Shown: in pieces, positions 44,708 to 52,016 of the stretch | Numbering within the stretch: the stretch's first letter is position 1 | Layout of the letters: the number at the start of each line of letters is the position of its first letter | Assembly (NCBI RefSeq): GCF_004365875.1 | Contig: NZ_SODF01000001.1 | Span: 1,674,001 to 1,738,000 of the forward strand | Source: Kribbella kalugense | GTDB taxonomy: Bacteria; Actinomycetota; Actinomycetes; Propionibacteriales; Kribbellaceae | Length of the DNA: 64,000 nucleotides | Reading direction: 5' to 3' | The notes under the pieces: model-generated | The model's database searches: none | Seen by the model: the letters and a program-made list of their open reading frames with translations, nothing else | Told to the model about the DNA's origin: nothing | Position numbers and translations under genes: made by a program

Positions 44708-45460
44708 CTAGCCGCTCGGCGGCGAACTCGGGCCTGATGGCGTGTCGGTGGGTGGTGTGCCGGTCGGCGGGGTCCCTGACGGGTCGGGTGTCGGTGTCAC
44801 GTTCGGCGAGCAGGTCGGGGGGAACGGGAACGGCGACAGGGTCCAGGTCGGGGTTGGTGAGCCGACCGTCCACGTCGGGCAGGGCAGATCGATCGTGGGC
44901 GGCTGCGCGGTTGTGATCGGCGCGCCGGGGCCGTCCGTGGTCGAGTTGACCACGATCGGGGGGATGGTTGGGCTGTCGGCGTTCTTCTCAACACCCTGCT
45001 CCGCGTGGGCCTGGCCGGTGCCGCTGGCCTTCAGGGCGGTTTTGCCGATCAGGCCTAGGAACGTGGTTTTGTTGGAGATGTCGACTTTGATGTCGACCTC
45101 TTTGTCGGTCAGCGTGGTCGGGCCGCAGGACGTGACGGCCGGGTCGTTGGTGCGGACCTGGGCGCAGAACCCGGAGATCGCAACGGCCGCCTTGGCGGTG
45201 TCGATCTTCGCCTCGGCGACGTTCAGCTGGATCGCGGCGGCGCCGACGCGGGCCGCCTCCTGGGCGTAGCCGACCGCACGTGAGCGGGCGCCCAGCTGGC
45301 GGCCGCCGTCGATCACCAGGCCGGCCAGGGTAAAGATCATTACGGCGAGGATCGCGACCGCGGGACTGAGCGCACCGCGCGCGAACAGCCGGTGGTTGCC
45401 TGGGGCATCGATCCGGAAGAACTCGACAACCTTGGACCGGTGGCGCTCAGGAGCCGTCAC
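44708..45460 (-). CDS. tadG: TadG-like pilus-associated protein
   Basis: The 250-aa product has a short cytoplasmic N-terminus with PERHRSKVVEFFRIDAP, then GALSPAVAILAVMIFTLAGLVIDGGRQLGARS, the usual TadG/TadE membrane helix with a following basic turn. The mature part ends in a long Pro/Thr/Ser tail (from about 190), likely an extended wall-spanning stalk. GTG 45460 overlaps the tadE gene upstream by 14 bases. It is thought to anchor or stabilise the pilus in the envelope. Confidence 0.8.
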   Translation of the reverse strand: MTAPERHRSKVVEFFRIDAPGNHRLFARGALSPAVAILAVMIFTLAGLVIDGGRQLGARSRAVGYAQEAARVGAAAIQLNVAEAKIDTAKAAVAISGFCAQVRTNDPAVTSCGPTTLTDKEVDIKVDISNKTTFLGLIGKTALKASGTGQAHAEQGVEKNADSPTIPPIVVNSTTDGPGAPITTAQPPTIDLPCPTWTVGSPTPTWTLSPFPFPPTCSPNVTPTPDPSGTPPTGTPPTDTPSGPSSPPSG

Positions 45461-45887
45461 TGTGCACCCCCCGGTACGGGTCGAGGGACGAGGTGAAGCG
45501 TTTGGTGATGGTGGTGTCGCCGCCGAGGCCGAGCAGACCGAGGTCGCGGTAGTTGATCGTGCAGGTGACCTCGACCGACAACGGCGAGCCGGCAACGAAA
45601 CCCGTGGTGATGGAGCCGGTGGCGGTCGTCTTGCAGGACTTGATCGCCTGGCTCATCGTGCTGGTGACGGCCTGGTCGACGCGGGTCTGTGCGTCGGGCA
45701 ACGAACGCGCCTGGCTCGCGCTGCGGGCGCCGTCGCGGGCCGCACTCTCCAGCAGCGAAGACGTCTGGAAGTACCGGCCGCAGGCGAGCAGGAACATGAA
45801 CAGCAGAAGCAGCACCGGGGCAAGGATCACCATCTCCAGCGCCATCGTCCCGCGCTGCCCGCGCCTCCGCTTCATCCCCACACTCAC
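45447..45887 (-). CDS. tadE: TadE-like pseudopilin 1
   Basis: The 146-aa protein has the class III prepilin-like site RRGQRG-TMALEMVILAPVLLLLF with Glu at position 5 of the mature end, then GRYFQTSSLLESAARDGARSAS, typical of TadE-like domains. A pair of Cys in IKSCKTTATGS and VEVTCTIN may form a disulfide. The GTG overlaps the stop of the preceding tadE (GTGA). Confidence 0.85.
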   Translation of the reverse strand: MSVGMKRRRGQRGTMALEMVILAPVLLLLFMFLLACGRYFQTSSLLESAARDGARSASQARSLPDAQTRVDQAVTSTMSQAIKSCKTTATGSITTGFVAGSPLSVEVTCTINYRDLGLLGLGGDTTITKRFTSSLDPYRGVHSDGS

Positions 45888-46306
45888 TTGTCGGCTTCGA
45901 ACTGTTCGATCGGCCCGGTAGCGGTCCGGCTCACCTTCAGCGTCAGGCCGGGCACCAGCGAGACGGTGTCACCGGTGACCGTGAACGAGACCATGCCTTC
46001 CGGGCTGTTGTACGACGGGAACGGCACGTTCGCATGCTGCAGCGTCGTACCGCCCACCTGCTCGGCGTACGACTGGATGTCCGCCCGGACCTTCTCCCCC
46101 ACTGCTGTGGAGTAGACCGGCGGCTGCACCAGCCGAAGTCGCGAAACGCCTTCCTGCGCAGCGTTCAGCGCGACAGAACGCCCGTACAGCCACAGGGCGG
46201 TCTGAATCGACAGGAAGATCAGCGTGAGGATCGCCGGCGCCAGAATGGCCAGCTCAAGCGTGCTGACCCCGCGCTCCGACCGTCTCCGCTTGCGCCCCAG
46301 CCGCAT
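45884..46306 (-). CDS. TadE-like pseudopilin 2
   Basis: The 140-aa protein opens MRLGRKRRRSERG-VSTLELAILAP, a prepilin peptidase-like site with Glu at mature position 5, followed by a membrane helix and GRSVALNAAQEGVSRLRL. The C-terminal domain (about 70-135) is beta-rich. A first copy of the two tandem TadE genes; presumably both are processed by a prepilin peptidase that is not encoded in this window. Confidence 0.85.
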   Translation of the reverse strand: MRLGRKRRRSERGVSTLELAILAPAILTLIFLSIQTALWLYGRSVALNAAQEGVSRLRLVQPPVYSTAVGEKVRADIQSYAEQVGGTTLQHANVPFPSYNSPEGMVSFTVTGDTVSLVPGLTLKVSRTATGPIEQFEADK

Positions 46307-46315
46307 AGGTCTACG

Positions 46316-46537
46316 TCAGCTGCCCTGGTCGATGTCTGCGGTGTGCTTGCTGATGACGCGCTTCACCACCACGCCGATCGCCAGCGCGGCGACGACCAGG
46401 ATCCCCGAGATGATCGCCCACTCGAGTGCGGAGGCGCCCATCTCGGTGTGCCCCTGCCGCGCCCGGGCCCGCTGGGCCTGCGCCCGTGCGAGCGCGTAGC
46501 GGGCCATGGTCCGCCAGAACATCAACTCCGAGGTCAT
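46316..46537 (-). CDS. Flp-like type IVb pilin
   Basis: The 73-aa protein has a long basic leader (MARYALARAQAQRARARQG) ending in EMG, then ASALEWAIISGILVVAALAI, the helix of Flp pilins with the Glu at mature position 5. This is the likely major fibre subunit or a minor pilin of the Tad system. The ATG 46537 lacks a strong ribosome site. A hairpin in the 112-base gap before tadC may adjust its expression. Confidence 0.8.
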   Translation of the reverse strand: MTSELMFWRTMARYALARAQAQRARARQGHTEMGASALEWAIISGILVVAALAIGVVVKRVISKHTADIDQGS

Positions 46538-46556
46538 CCGATTGCCTTCCAGATCA

Positions 46557-46576
46557 TGAGGCCAAAGCAGGCCTCA
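46557..46576 (-). promoter_or_regulatory. Hairpin between tadC and the Flp-like pilin gene
   Basis: TGAGGCC (46557-46563) and GGCCTCA (46570-46576) pair perfectly over a 6-base loop, 20 bases upstream of the pilin start on the minus strand. It may be an RNA processing site, stabiliser or attenuator that separates pilin from secretion-machine expression. The rest of the 112-base gap shows nothing else. Confidence 0.4.
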
Positions 46577-46649
46577 GTATGCCCTGTACGACGGACTGAA
46601 CCGCCGCGTGGATCCCCGCAAACAAATACCGTCCTCATCACTGTTCGAC

Positions 46650-47558
46650 CTAACTTCCGAGGATGGCCACGCCGGCCGGAAAGGCCAGGAACAGGAAGAA
46701 CGCCGAGATCATGACGAGCTGCGCGACCAGCATCGACTGAGAGCGCTCACCCGCCTTGCCTTCCACGTCGGCCAGCTCCTTGCGCCGCAGCGATGCCGCC
46801 CTAGCCAGCAGCGACGACCGGATCTTCGCGCCCTCGTCGCCGGCCAGTGCCAGCGCCGATGCCAGGTCGCGCAGTTCCTCGACGCCGAGGTCCTCGCCGA
46901 GCAGTGCCATCGCGTCCCACGGTGTGATGCCGATCAGCCGCGCGTTCGCCAGTGCCTGCCGGATCCGGGCCATCGCCCAGTGCTCGCCGATCGTGGACGC
47001 GGTCATCAGCGCCTCGGGCAGACCGCGGCCGCCGGCGAGGTTCATCGCAACCAGGTCGAGGAAGCTGCCAACCACGTGCCGGAAGTCGCGCCGCCGCTTC
47101 TCTGCCTCCTGCCGCAAGGCCAGGTCCGGCAGGAAGAACGCCAGCGTCATGAAGGCCAGCGTCACGATCGCCGGCGCCGCCCCGGGCGCGGTGAACCCGA
47201 TCGCGGAGAACAGGAACAGCACGATCGGGATCAGGACCAGCGCGCCGAGGGCGAAGAACACCTTGGTCGCGAGCATCGCGGCGAACGGCTGGTTCATCAC
47301 CGCGAGATCGCGGCGGAGCTTGCCGAACGCCCAACCGCGCGCGTTCGCCTCGAGCTCGAGCCGCCGGCCGAGCGTCTCCCGAGCTCGGTCCACGCCGCCG
47401 AGCACGCGTTCGCCGGCGGCGCTGGTGGTGTAGCCGCCGCGCCCGGCGTCGATCCGCGCGATCGTCGACAACACGTTCGCCCGCGGCTTGATGAAGATCC
47501 GCACCGCGACGTACACGCCGAGGCCGGCCAGGCCGCCGCAGATGAAGGCCCACGTCAT
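46650..47558 (-). CDS. tadC: Tad pilus assembly inner-membrane protein TadC
   Basis: This 302-aa type II secretion F domain protein has helices at the N-terminus (MTWAFICGGLAGLGVYVAVR), around 98-140 (FFALGALVLIPIVLFLFSAI and TLAFMTLAFFLPDLA) and the C-terminus (LVMISAFFLFLAFPAGVAIL). The central FRHVVGSFLDLVAMNLAGGRGLPEAL is the T2SSF signature. It pairs with TadB as the platform that the TadA ATPase turns. Confidence 0.9.
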   Translation of the reverse strand: MTWAFICGGLAGLGVYVAVRIFIKPRANVLSTIARIDAGRGGYTTSAAGERVLGGVDRARETLGRRLELEANARGWAFGKLRRDLAVMNQPFAAMLATKVFFALGALVLIPIVLFLFSAIGFTAPGAAPAIVTLAFMTLAFFLPDLALRQEAEKRRRDFRHVVGSFLDLVAMNLAGGRGLPEALMTASTIGEHWAMARIRQALANARLIGITPWDAMALLGEDLGVEELRDLASALALAGDEGAKIRSSLLARAASLRRKELADVEGKAGERSQSMLVAQLVMISAFFLFLAFPAGVAILGS

Positions 47559-48460
47559 CCGCTCACCACCTCCATCCGCTGGTCACCCTGCCGATTCGCC
47601 GACCGGTCGTTGGTCATGCCGATCAGGAACCGCTCCGGTACCTCGATCTTGGCCAGCCGCCGCAGCCACAGCAGTCCGAGTGCGTAGAGCCCGATCACCA
47701 GGGTCAGCACGACCTGACCGATGAAGCTCCGGTACGGCAGCATGTACGTCGGATTGAACAGCACCAGCCCGGCCGCCATGATCAGCGTGATCGCGACGAC
47801 CACCTGCACGCTGCGTCGGGTCGACCGACGTTCCGCCGCGACCTTCCGCCGTACGTCGAGCTCCTCGCGGGCCGAATCGGCGAGCGCGCTCAGCACCTCG
47901 CGCAGACCGGGTCCGCGGAGCCGGGCGTTCAGCACCAGGGCCGCGACGATCAGGTCGGCGGACGGGTCGTTCAGGTCGTCGGCGAACCGCATCAGGGCCG
48001 AAGGCAACGGTTCGCGGATCCGCAGCCGGTCGACCAGCAGGTTCAGGCTGGGCTTGATCGCCGGCGCCGCGTTCACCGCGGTCGCCGGGATCGCCTGCTC
48101 CAGACCGACCGCGCCGGCGATCGTGTCGCGCAGCGCCTCGGTCCAGGTGGCCAGTGCGTCCAGCCGGTCGATCGCGCGGCGTTCCTCGCCGGTGCCGCCG
48201 AAGAACCGGTCCGCCATCGCGGCCAGCAGGCCGAGCGCGATCGCGAGCACCAGCCAGCGGGTCACCACCAGGACGATCAGGCCGACGGCGATACCCGCGC
48301 CGAGCCGGATCAGGTTCTTGCGGTTCTCGGCGCTGCGGTTGCGGAACAGCGAGGGCGTCTCGTCCTTCGGCTCGGTGCCGCGGATCGCGACGATCAGCAG
48401 CATCACCGCGCCCCCGACCACCGCCCCGCAGATGAGCGCCCCCAGAGTCCTGTCGTTCAT
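47555..48460 (-). CDS. tadB: Tad pilus assembly inner-membrane protein TadB
   Basis: This 301-aa type II secretion F protein has the N-terminal helices ALICGAVVGGAVMLLIVAI and LIVLVVTRWLVLAIALGLLAA, the T2SSF part with LATWTEALRDTIAGAVGLEQAI and two C-terminal helices (VVVAITLIMAAGLVLF, VVLTLVIGLYALGLLWL). Its stop overlaps the tadC start by four bases. It lies directly downstream of tadA, with a 4-base gap. Confidence 0.9.
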   Translation of the reverse strand: MNDRTLGALICGAVVGGAVMLLIVAIRGTEPKDETPSLFRNRSAENRKNLIRLGAGIAVGLIVLVVTRWLVLAIALGLLAAMADRFFGGTGEERRAIDRLDALATWTEALRDTIAGAVGLEQAIPATAVNAAPAIKPSLNLLVDRLRIREPLPSALMRFADDLNDPSADLIVAALVLNARLRGPGLREVLSALADSAREELDVRRKVAAERRSTRRSVQVVVAITLIMAAGLVLFNPTYMLPYRSFIGQVVLTLVIGLYALGLLWLRRLAKIEVPERFLIGMTNDRSANRQGDQRMEVVSG

Positions 48461-48464
48461 CGCG

Positions 48465-49775
48465 TCACGCCCACGTTCCGTGGACGAGCGGCTGGTAGCC
48501 GTAGTGCTCGAGCTCGTCCATGCAGGCGATCGGCGCGTGCGCCGCAGCGTGGCCGTCGGGTCCGGGCGCGAATACCTCGCCCGACAAGACCCGGCCGTCC
48601 CAGCCGGTCACCTCGCGGATGCTCTCGATGTACCGGCTCAGGCCGCCGCCGCGCTCGTAGTCGTTGTGCTTGCGGACGAACACGACGAAGTCGAGCGCAC
48701 CGGAGATCAGCATCTGGGTGGCGTCCATCGGCAGCCGCTCCGCCGCCTGGATCGCGTAGGTGCTGATCCGGTTGAACACCTCCATCGAGCTGTTCGAGTG
48801 GATCGTCGACAGTGAGCCGTCGTTTCCCTGGCTCATCGCGTTCAGCATCGTCACGATCTCGTCACCCAGCACCTCACCCACGATCACCCGTGAGGGGTTC
48901 ATCCGCAGCGATCGGCGGACCAGGTCGGCCATCGTGACCTCACCGACGCCTTCGGAGTTCGGCAGCCGTTCCTCGAACGCGACCACGTTCGGGTGCAGGT
49001 CCTTGAACTCGCCGAGGCCGAGCTCGAGCGACCGCTCCACCGTGACGAGGCGCTCGTGCGGCTGGATCTCGTTGGCCAGCGCGCGCAGCATCGTGGTCTT
49101 CCCGGAGTTCGTCGCGCCGGCGATCATGATGTTCTTCCGCGCCGCGACCGCGGCCCGCAGGAACGAGCCGACGTCGTCGGTCATGGTTCCGTTCAATACC
49201 AGGTCGCGGAGGAACACCTTGCCGAGGCGGGCGCGGCGGATCGACACCGCCGGGCGCGAGGTCACACCCATCACCGCCGACAGTCGGGAGCCGTCCGGCA
49301 GCCGCAGGTCCAGCTGCGGGTTGGCCGAGTCGAACGGGCGGCTGGTCAGACCGGCGTGGGCGGCCAGCACCTGGATCAGCTCGATCAGCTCTTCGTCGCT
49401 CTCGGCGACCGGACCGGGAGTCTCCTCGCGGCCGTCGCCGTACTGCACGAAGACCTGGTCGCAGCCGTTGATGTCGATGTTCTCGACGTCGGGGTCGTCG
49501 ATCAGCGGTTGCAGCCGGCCGACGCCGAATAGGGCGGAGTGGATCGCGCCGGCGATCTGGGCGTCGTCGTCCGGGGTCGGCGGCGTCCGGCCGTCGGCCA
49601 GCTCGTACCGCGCGTGGTCCTCGAGCACCTGCACGATCAGCGACCGTGCGTACTCCCGCTCGTCCTCCGCGCTCATCGGAGGTACGCCGTTCACCTGGTC
49701 ACGGCGACGCTGCTCGTTCAGCCGCTCCGCAACCTGAACCCGGAGCTTCCGAACCAGCTCCTGATCAGCGCTCAT
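48465..49775 (-). CDS. tadA: Tad pilus ATPase TadA/CpaF
   Basis: The 436-aa secretion ATPase of the VirB11/CpaF kind has the N-terminal domain with DVENIDINGCDQVFVQYGDG, Walker A GATNSGKTT (220-228), the Asp/His boxes and Walker B SRVIVGEVLGDE, then MSQGNDGSLSTIHSNS. It powers extrusion of the pilin. The stop of the TadZ-like gene overlaps its start by four bases (49772-49775). Confidence 0.93.
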   Translation of the reverse strand: MSADQELVRKLRVQVAERLNEQRRRDQVNGVPPMSAEDEREYARSLIVQVLEDHARYELADGRTPPTPDDDAQIAGAIHSALFGVGRLQPLIDDPDVENIDINGCDQVFVQYGDGREETPGPVAESDEELIELIQVLAAHAGLTSRPFDSANPQLDLRLPDGSRLSAVMGVTSRPAVSIRRARLGKVFLRDLVLNGTMTDDVGSFLRAAVAARKNIMIAGATNSGKTTMLRALANEIQPHERLVTVERSLELGLGEFKDLHPNVVAFEERLPNSEGVGEVTMADLVRRSLRMNPSRVIVGEVLGDEIVTMLNAMSQGNDGSLSTIHSNSSMEVFNRISTYAIQAAERLPMDATQMLISGALDFVVFVRKHNDYERGGGLSRYIESIREVTGWDGRVLSGEVFAPGPDGHAAAHAPIACMDELEHYGYQPLVHGTWA

Positions 49776-50572
49776 CGATCATCACCCGGCGGAAACGCCG
49801 CGTTGGCCATGTCGAAGTCCTGCGGCGGCGGCGCGGACACCAGCGACGCCATCTCCGCGGTGATGTCGGTCGCCGTCCGGATCAGCGGGGTCTTGTCGAG
49901 ACGGCCGTGGCCGCGCCCGTCGAAGAACGCTGCGCCGGCCTGGTCGTACGCCAGGTGCCAGCGGTGCCGCACCGGCAAGGACATCGCGTCCAGCACGGTC
50001 CAGACCTGCTTGACCGCGTCACGCTGCTTCGGGTCGGCAACGACAACCACGCCGAGCTGTGCGTCGACATGGTGCACCAGAGTGGACAGCCGCTCCCGGA
50101 GGTGCGCAACCGACGAGCCGGTCGCCGAACACATCAGTACGACGAGTCGCGCGGACTGGATGACGGGCAGCTGCGGTGACGACGCACCGATCCGGCCGCA
50201 GTCGGCCAGTACGTCGCCGTGCTGCATCTGGTTGAACGTGATGCCGAGCGGATGCCACAGCCCGCCCATGCCACCCACCTGCTCCGGCGAACGGACACCG
50301 AGCAGTACGTCGAGACCGCCGTCGAGCTGCTGGCTGTGCGCGAGGATCACCTCGTCGCCCAGGCCCTTTCGGCTCGCCGCGGCCAGGCTGACCAGACCGC
50401 GGTCGGAGTTGAGCGCCGCACCGCCCGGTCCGGTCATCCGGATCGCCACATCGCTGCCGGCCGGGTCACACTCGGCCAGCAACACCTGCCGCGGCCACAG
50501 CGCACCGAAGACCAGACTGGCCGTAGTCACCCCTGGCGAGCCCTTCGCGCTCGCCAATGCCACCAGTGCCAT
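49772..50572 (-). CDS. TadZ/CpaE-like ParA-type localisation protein
   Basis: The 266-aa product resembles MinD/ParA proteins: VALASAKGSPGVTTASLVF at the N-terminus, LLAECDPAGSDVAIRM as Walker A' and LVVVMCSATGSSV-like strands later. The P-loop reads KGSPGVTT, lacking the usual GK(T/S) lysine, so ATP hydrolysis may be weak or absent; the first, deviant lysine (K10) is kept. The family guides pilus assembly to a cell pole or site. The ATG overlaps the RcpC stop by one base. Confidence 0.8.
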   Translation of the reverse strand: MALVALASAKGSPGVTTASLVFGALWPRQVLLAECDPAGSDVAIRMTGPGGAALNSDRGLVSLAAASRKGLGDEVILAHSQQLDGGLDVLLGVRSPEQVGGMGGLWHPLGITFNQMQHGDVLADCGRIGASSPQLPVIQSARLVVLMCSATGSSVAHLRERLSTLVHHVDAQLGVVVVADPKQRDAVKQVWTVLDAMSLPVRHRWHLAYDQAGAAFFDGRGHGRLDKTPLIRTATDITAEMASLVSAPPPQDFDMANAAFPPGDDR

Positions 50573-51312
50573 CAGTTCGACCCGCCGTTGCGCGAGACGT
50601 CCGTCGGCGTCCCCGCCGGCAGCTTGGCCACTGTCAGGCTCTTGGCCGCCGCCGCGGCGCTGACCGTCGAGATCTGGTCGGCCGGGATCAGGATCGTCAC
50701 GTTGAGGGAGCTGTTCGCGCTCGTCCGCGCGTCCGTGATCGCACCCGCGCTCGACGTCACCATGGCCGCCTTCACCAGCGTCACCGGCGAACCGCCGTCC
50801 TGGTTGGCGGTGGGGACCCGGATCACCGAGACGATGTCGCCGACGTTCAGTCCGTCCGACGGCGCCCGACCGGCCTCGAGGCTGACACCGACCAGGGCAC
50901 CGCCCGCCGGGATCGGCGGCTTGTCGTCCACGGTCAGGTTCTTCGGCGTGACGAACTGGTCCTTGTACAGCCAGGTGGTGGTGTAGTGCCCCAGGTACTT
51001 CGAGGCTTCCGACCACGGGATCAGGCCGCCGGTCGCACCGGCCAGGTCGCCGCGGGACAGGTCCTTCGCCTCGAGCTTGTGCCCGGGCGGGAGGCTGTCC
51101 TGGGAGATCGCGACGAAGTCGGACCGGTTGCCGCTGTTGAGCGCGATCAGCGCGGACCCAGCCGCGCCGAGCAGAATCAGGATCACCGCGAGCGCGGCGA
51201 GCGCGGGACGGCGCTCCCGGCTGCCAGGGAGGCGGGTCGAACTACCGCCCGCCGATCGGCCCGCTGCCCGGGCGCCTTGGGAGGGGGTTCGCGTGGAGGA
51301 CGAGAGGCTCAC
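50572..51312 (-). CDS. RcpC/CpaB-like SAF-domain pilus assembly protein
   Basis: The 246-aa product has a Ser/Arg-rich cytoplasmic start, a membrane helix (LAALAVILILLGAAGSALIAL) and an extracytoplasmic SAF domain (DFVAISQDSLPPGHKLEAKDL and YKDQFVTPKNLTVDD), as in CpaB/RcpC. GTG 51312 is chosen; a -10-like TACGGT seven bases upstream would give a leaderless mRNA. An ATG at 51342 would add ten residues. It is the first gene of the Tad operon. Confidence 0.75.
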   Translation of the reverse strand: MSLSSSTRTPSQGARAAGRSAGGSSTRLPGSRERRPALAALAVILILLGAAGSALIALNSGNRSDFVAISQDSLPPGHKLEAKDLSRGDLAGATGGLIPWSEASKYLGHYTTTWLYKDQFVTPKNLTVDDKPPIPAGGALVGVSLEAGRAPSDGLNVGDIVSVIRVPTANQDGGSPVTLVKAAMVTSSAGAITDARTSANSSLNVTILIPADQISTVSAAAAAKSLTVAKLPAGTPTDVSRNGGSN

Positions 51313-51398
51313 CCGCCTACCGTAATGGCAGCGAGGTGCCACTCATGCCAGTAGGGCGGCCTGTGACCGGTGCTGTTATCCGTGCTGTACCTGTGCTG

Positions 51399-51860
51399 TT
51401 ACCGCTGCGCGACCCGGAGTCGTTCGGAAGGCGTCAGCAGCTCGTTGAAAGCTCCCGGTCCGCCGTACAACTGGTCTAGATAGATGTACAGCCCGTGCAG
51501 CGCTTTCCCGAGCTCCTGCTGCCATCCGTCCCGCTCCTCCAGCCAGGCCGTCAGGGTCCGTCCCTCGACCAGCGTCACGGCCGCGTTGACGGGCTGGACC
51601 AGCCGGAATGAGTCCGGGTCCGGTACGACGTTAGGCCCGCGGACCTTCCGGACCGAGTCGGCCAGCGTCTGCCGCTCCGCCCCGGTGAAGACGATGTCGA
51701 ACCCGGTCCCGCCGTACAACTGGTCGAGGTAGTCACACAGAGCCATGAACAGCTCGATGCCGTCGTACTCCGGGCCGTCGCCGGCGACGTGCCGCAGCCG
51801 CGCCACCATGTTGCGCGCCTCGGAGACGCTCCAGCTCGATGTACCCAGGCGCTCGACCAT
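51399..51860 (-). CDS. 153-aa protein with duplicated YLDQLYGG motif
   Basis: The protein has two similar halves: IELFMALCDYLDQLYGGTGF (residues about 36-55, with TGAERQTLAD after) and LHGLYIYLDQLYGGPGAFNE (121-140, with TPSERLRVAQ after). The motif YLDQLYGG occurs at 44-51 and 127-134. It is helical and acidic, without signal or membrane segments. It is divergent from the giant gene at 52017 and so may be linked to it as regulator, chaperone or immunity-like protein; that is a guess. No family was recognised. Confidence 0.7.
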   Translation of the reverse strand: MVERLGTSSWSVSEARNMVARLRHVAGDGPEYDGIELFMALCDYLDQLYGGTGFDIVFTGAERQTLADSVRKVRGPNVVPDPDSFRLVQPVNAAVTLVEGRTLTAWLEERDGWQQELGKALHGLYIYLDQLYGGPGAFNELLTPSERLRVAQR

Positions 51861-51940
51861 GAAGCGATCCTAGGTGGCCGTACCGGCGTAAATTGTTAAC
51901 AGTCCGGGTGATTCGAGTTGCTGGCAAGTAACCGAATGTT

Positions 51941-51949
51941 TGCTAGATT
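51941..51949 (+). promoter_or_regulatory. Extended -10 promoter of the first giant gene
   Basis: TGCTAGATT at 51941-51949 is an extended -10. The same TTGCTA core occurs in the promoter region of the second giant gene (60404-60409). No good -35 is placed at the usual distance. Confidence 0.4.
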
Positions 51950-52016
51950 CCGGAACTAGGACGTCCTAGTGACAACTGGTGAGCACTTGGATACCTACGG
52001 GAGGGGGTGGGGTCTG

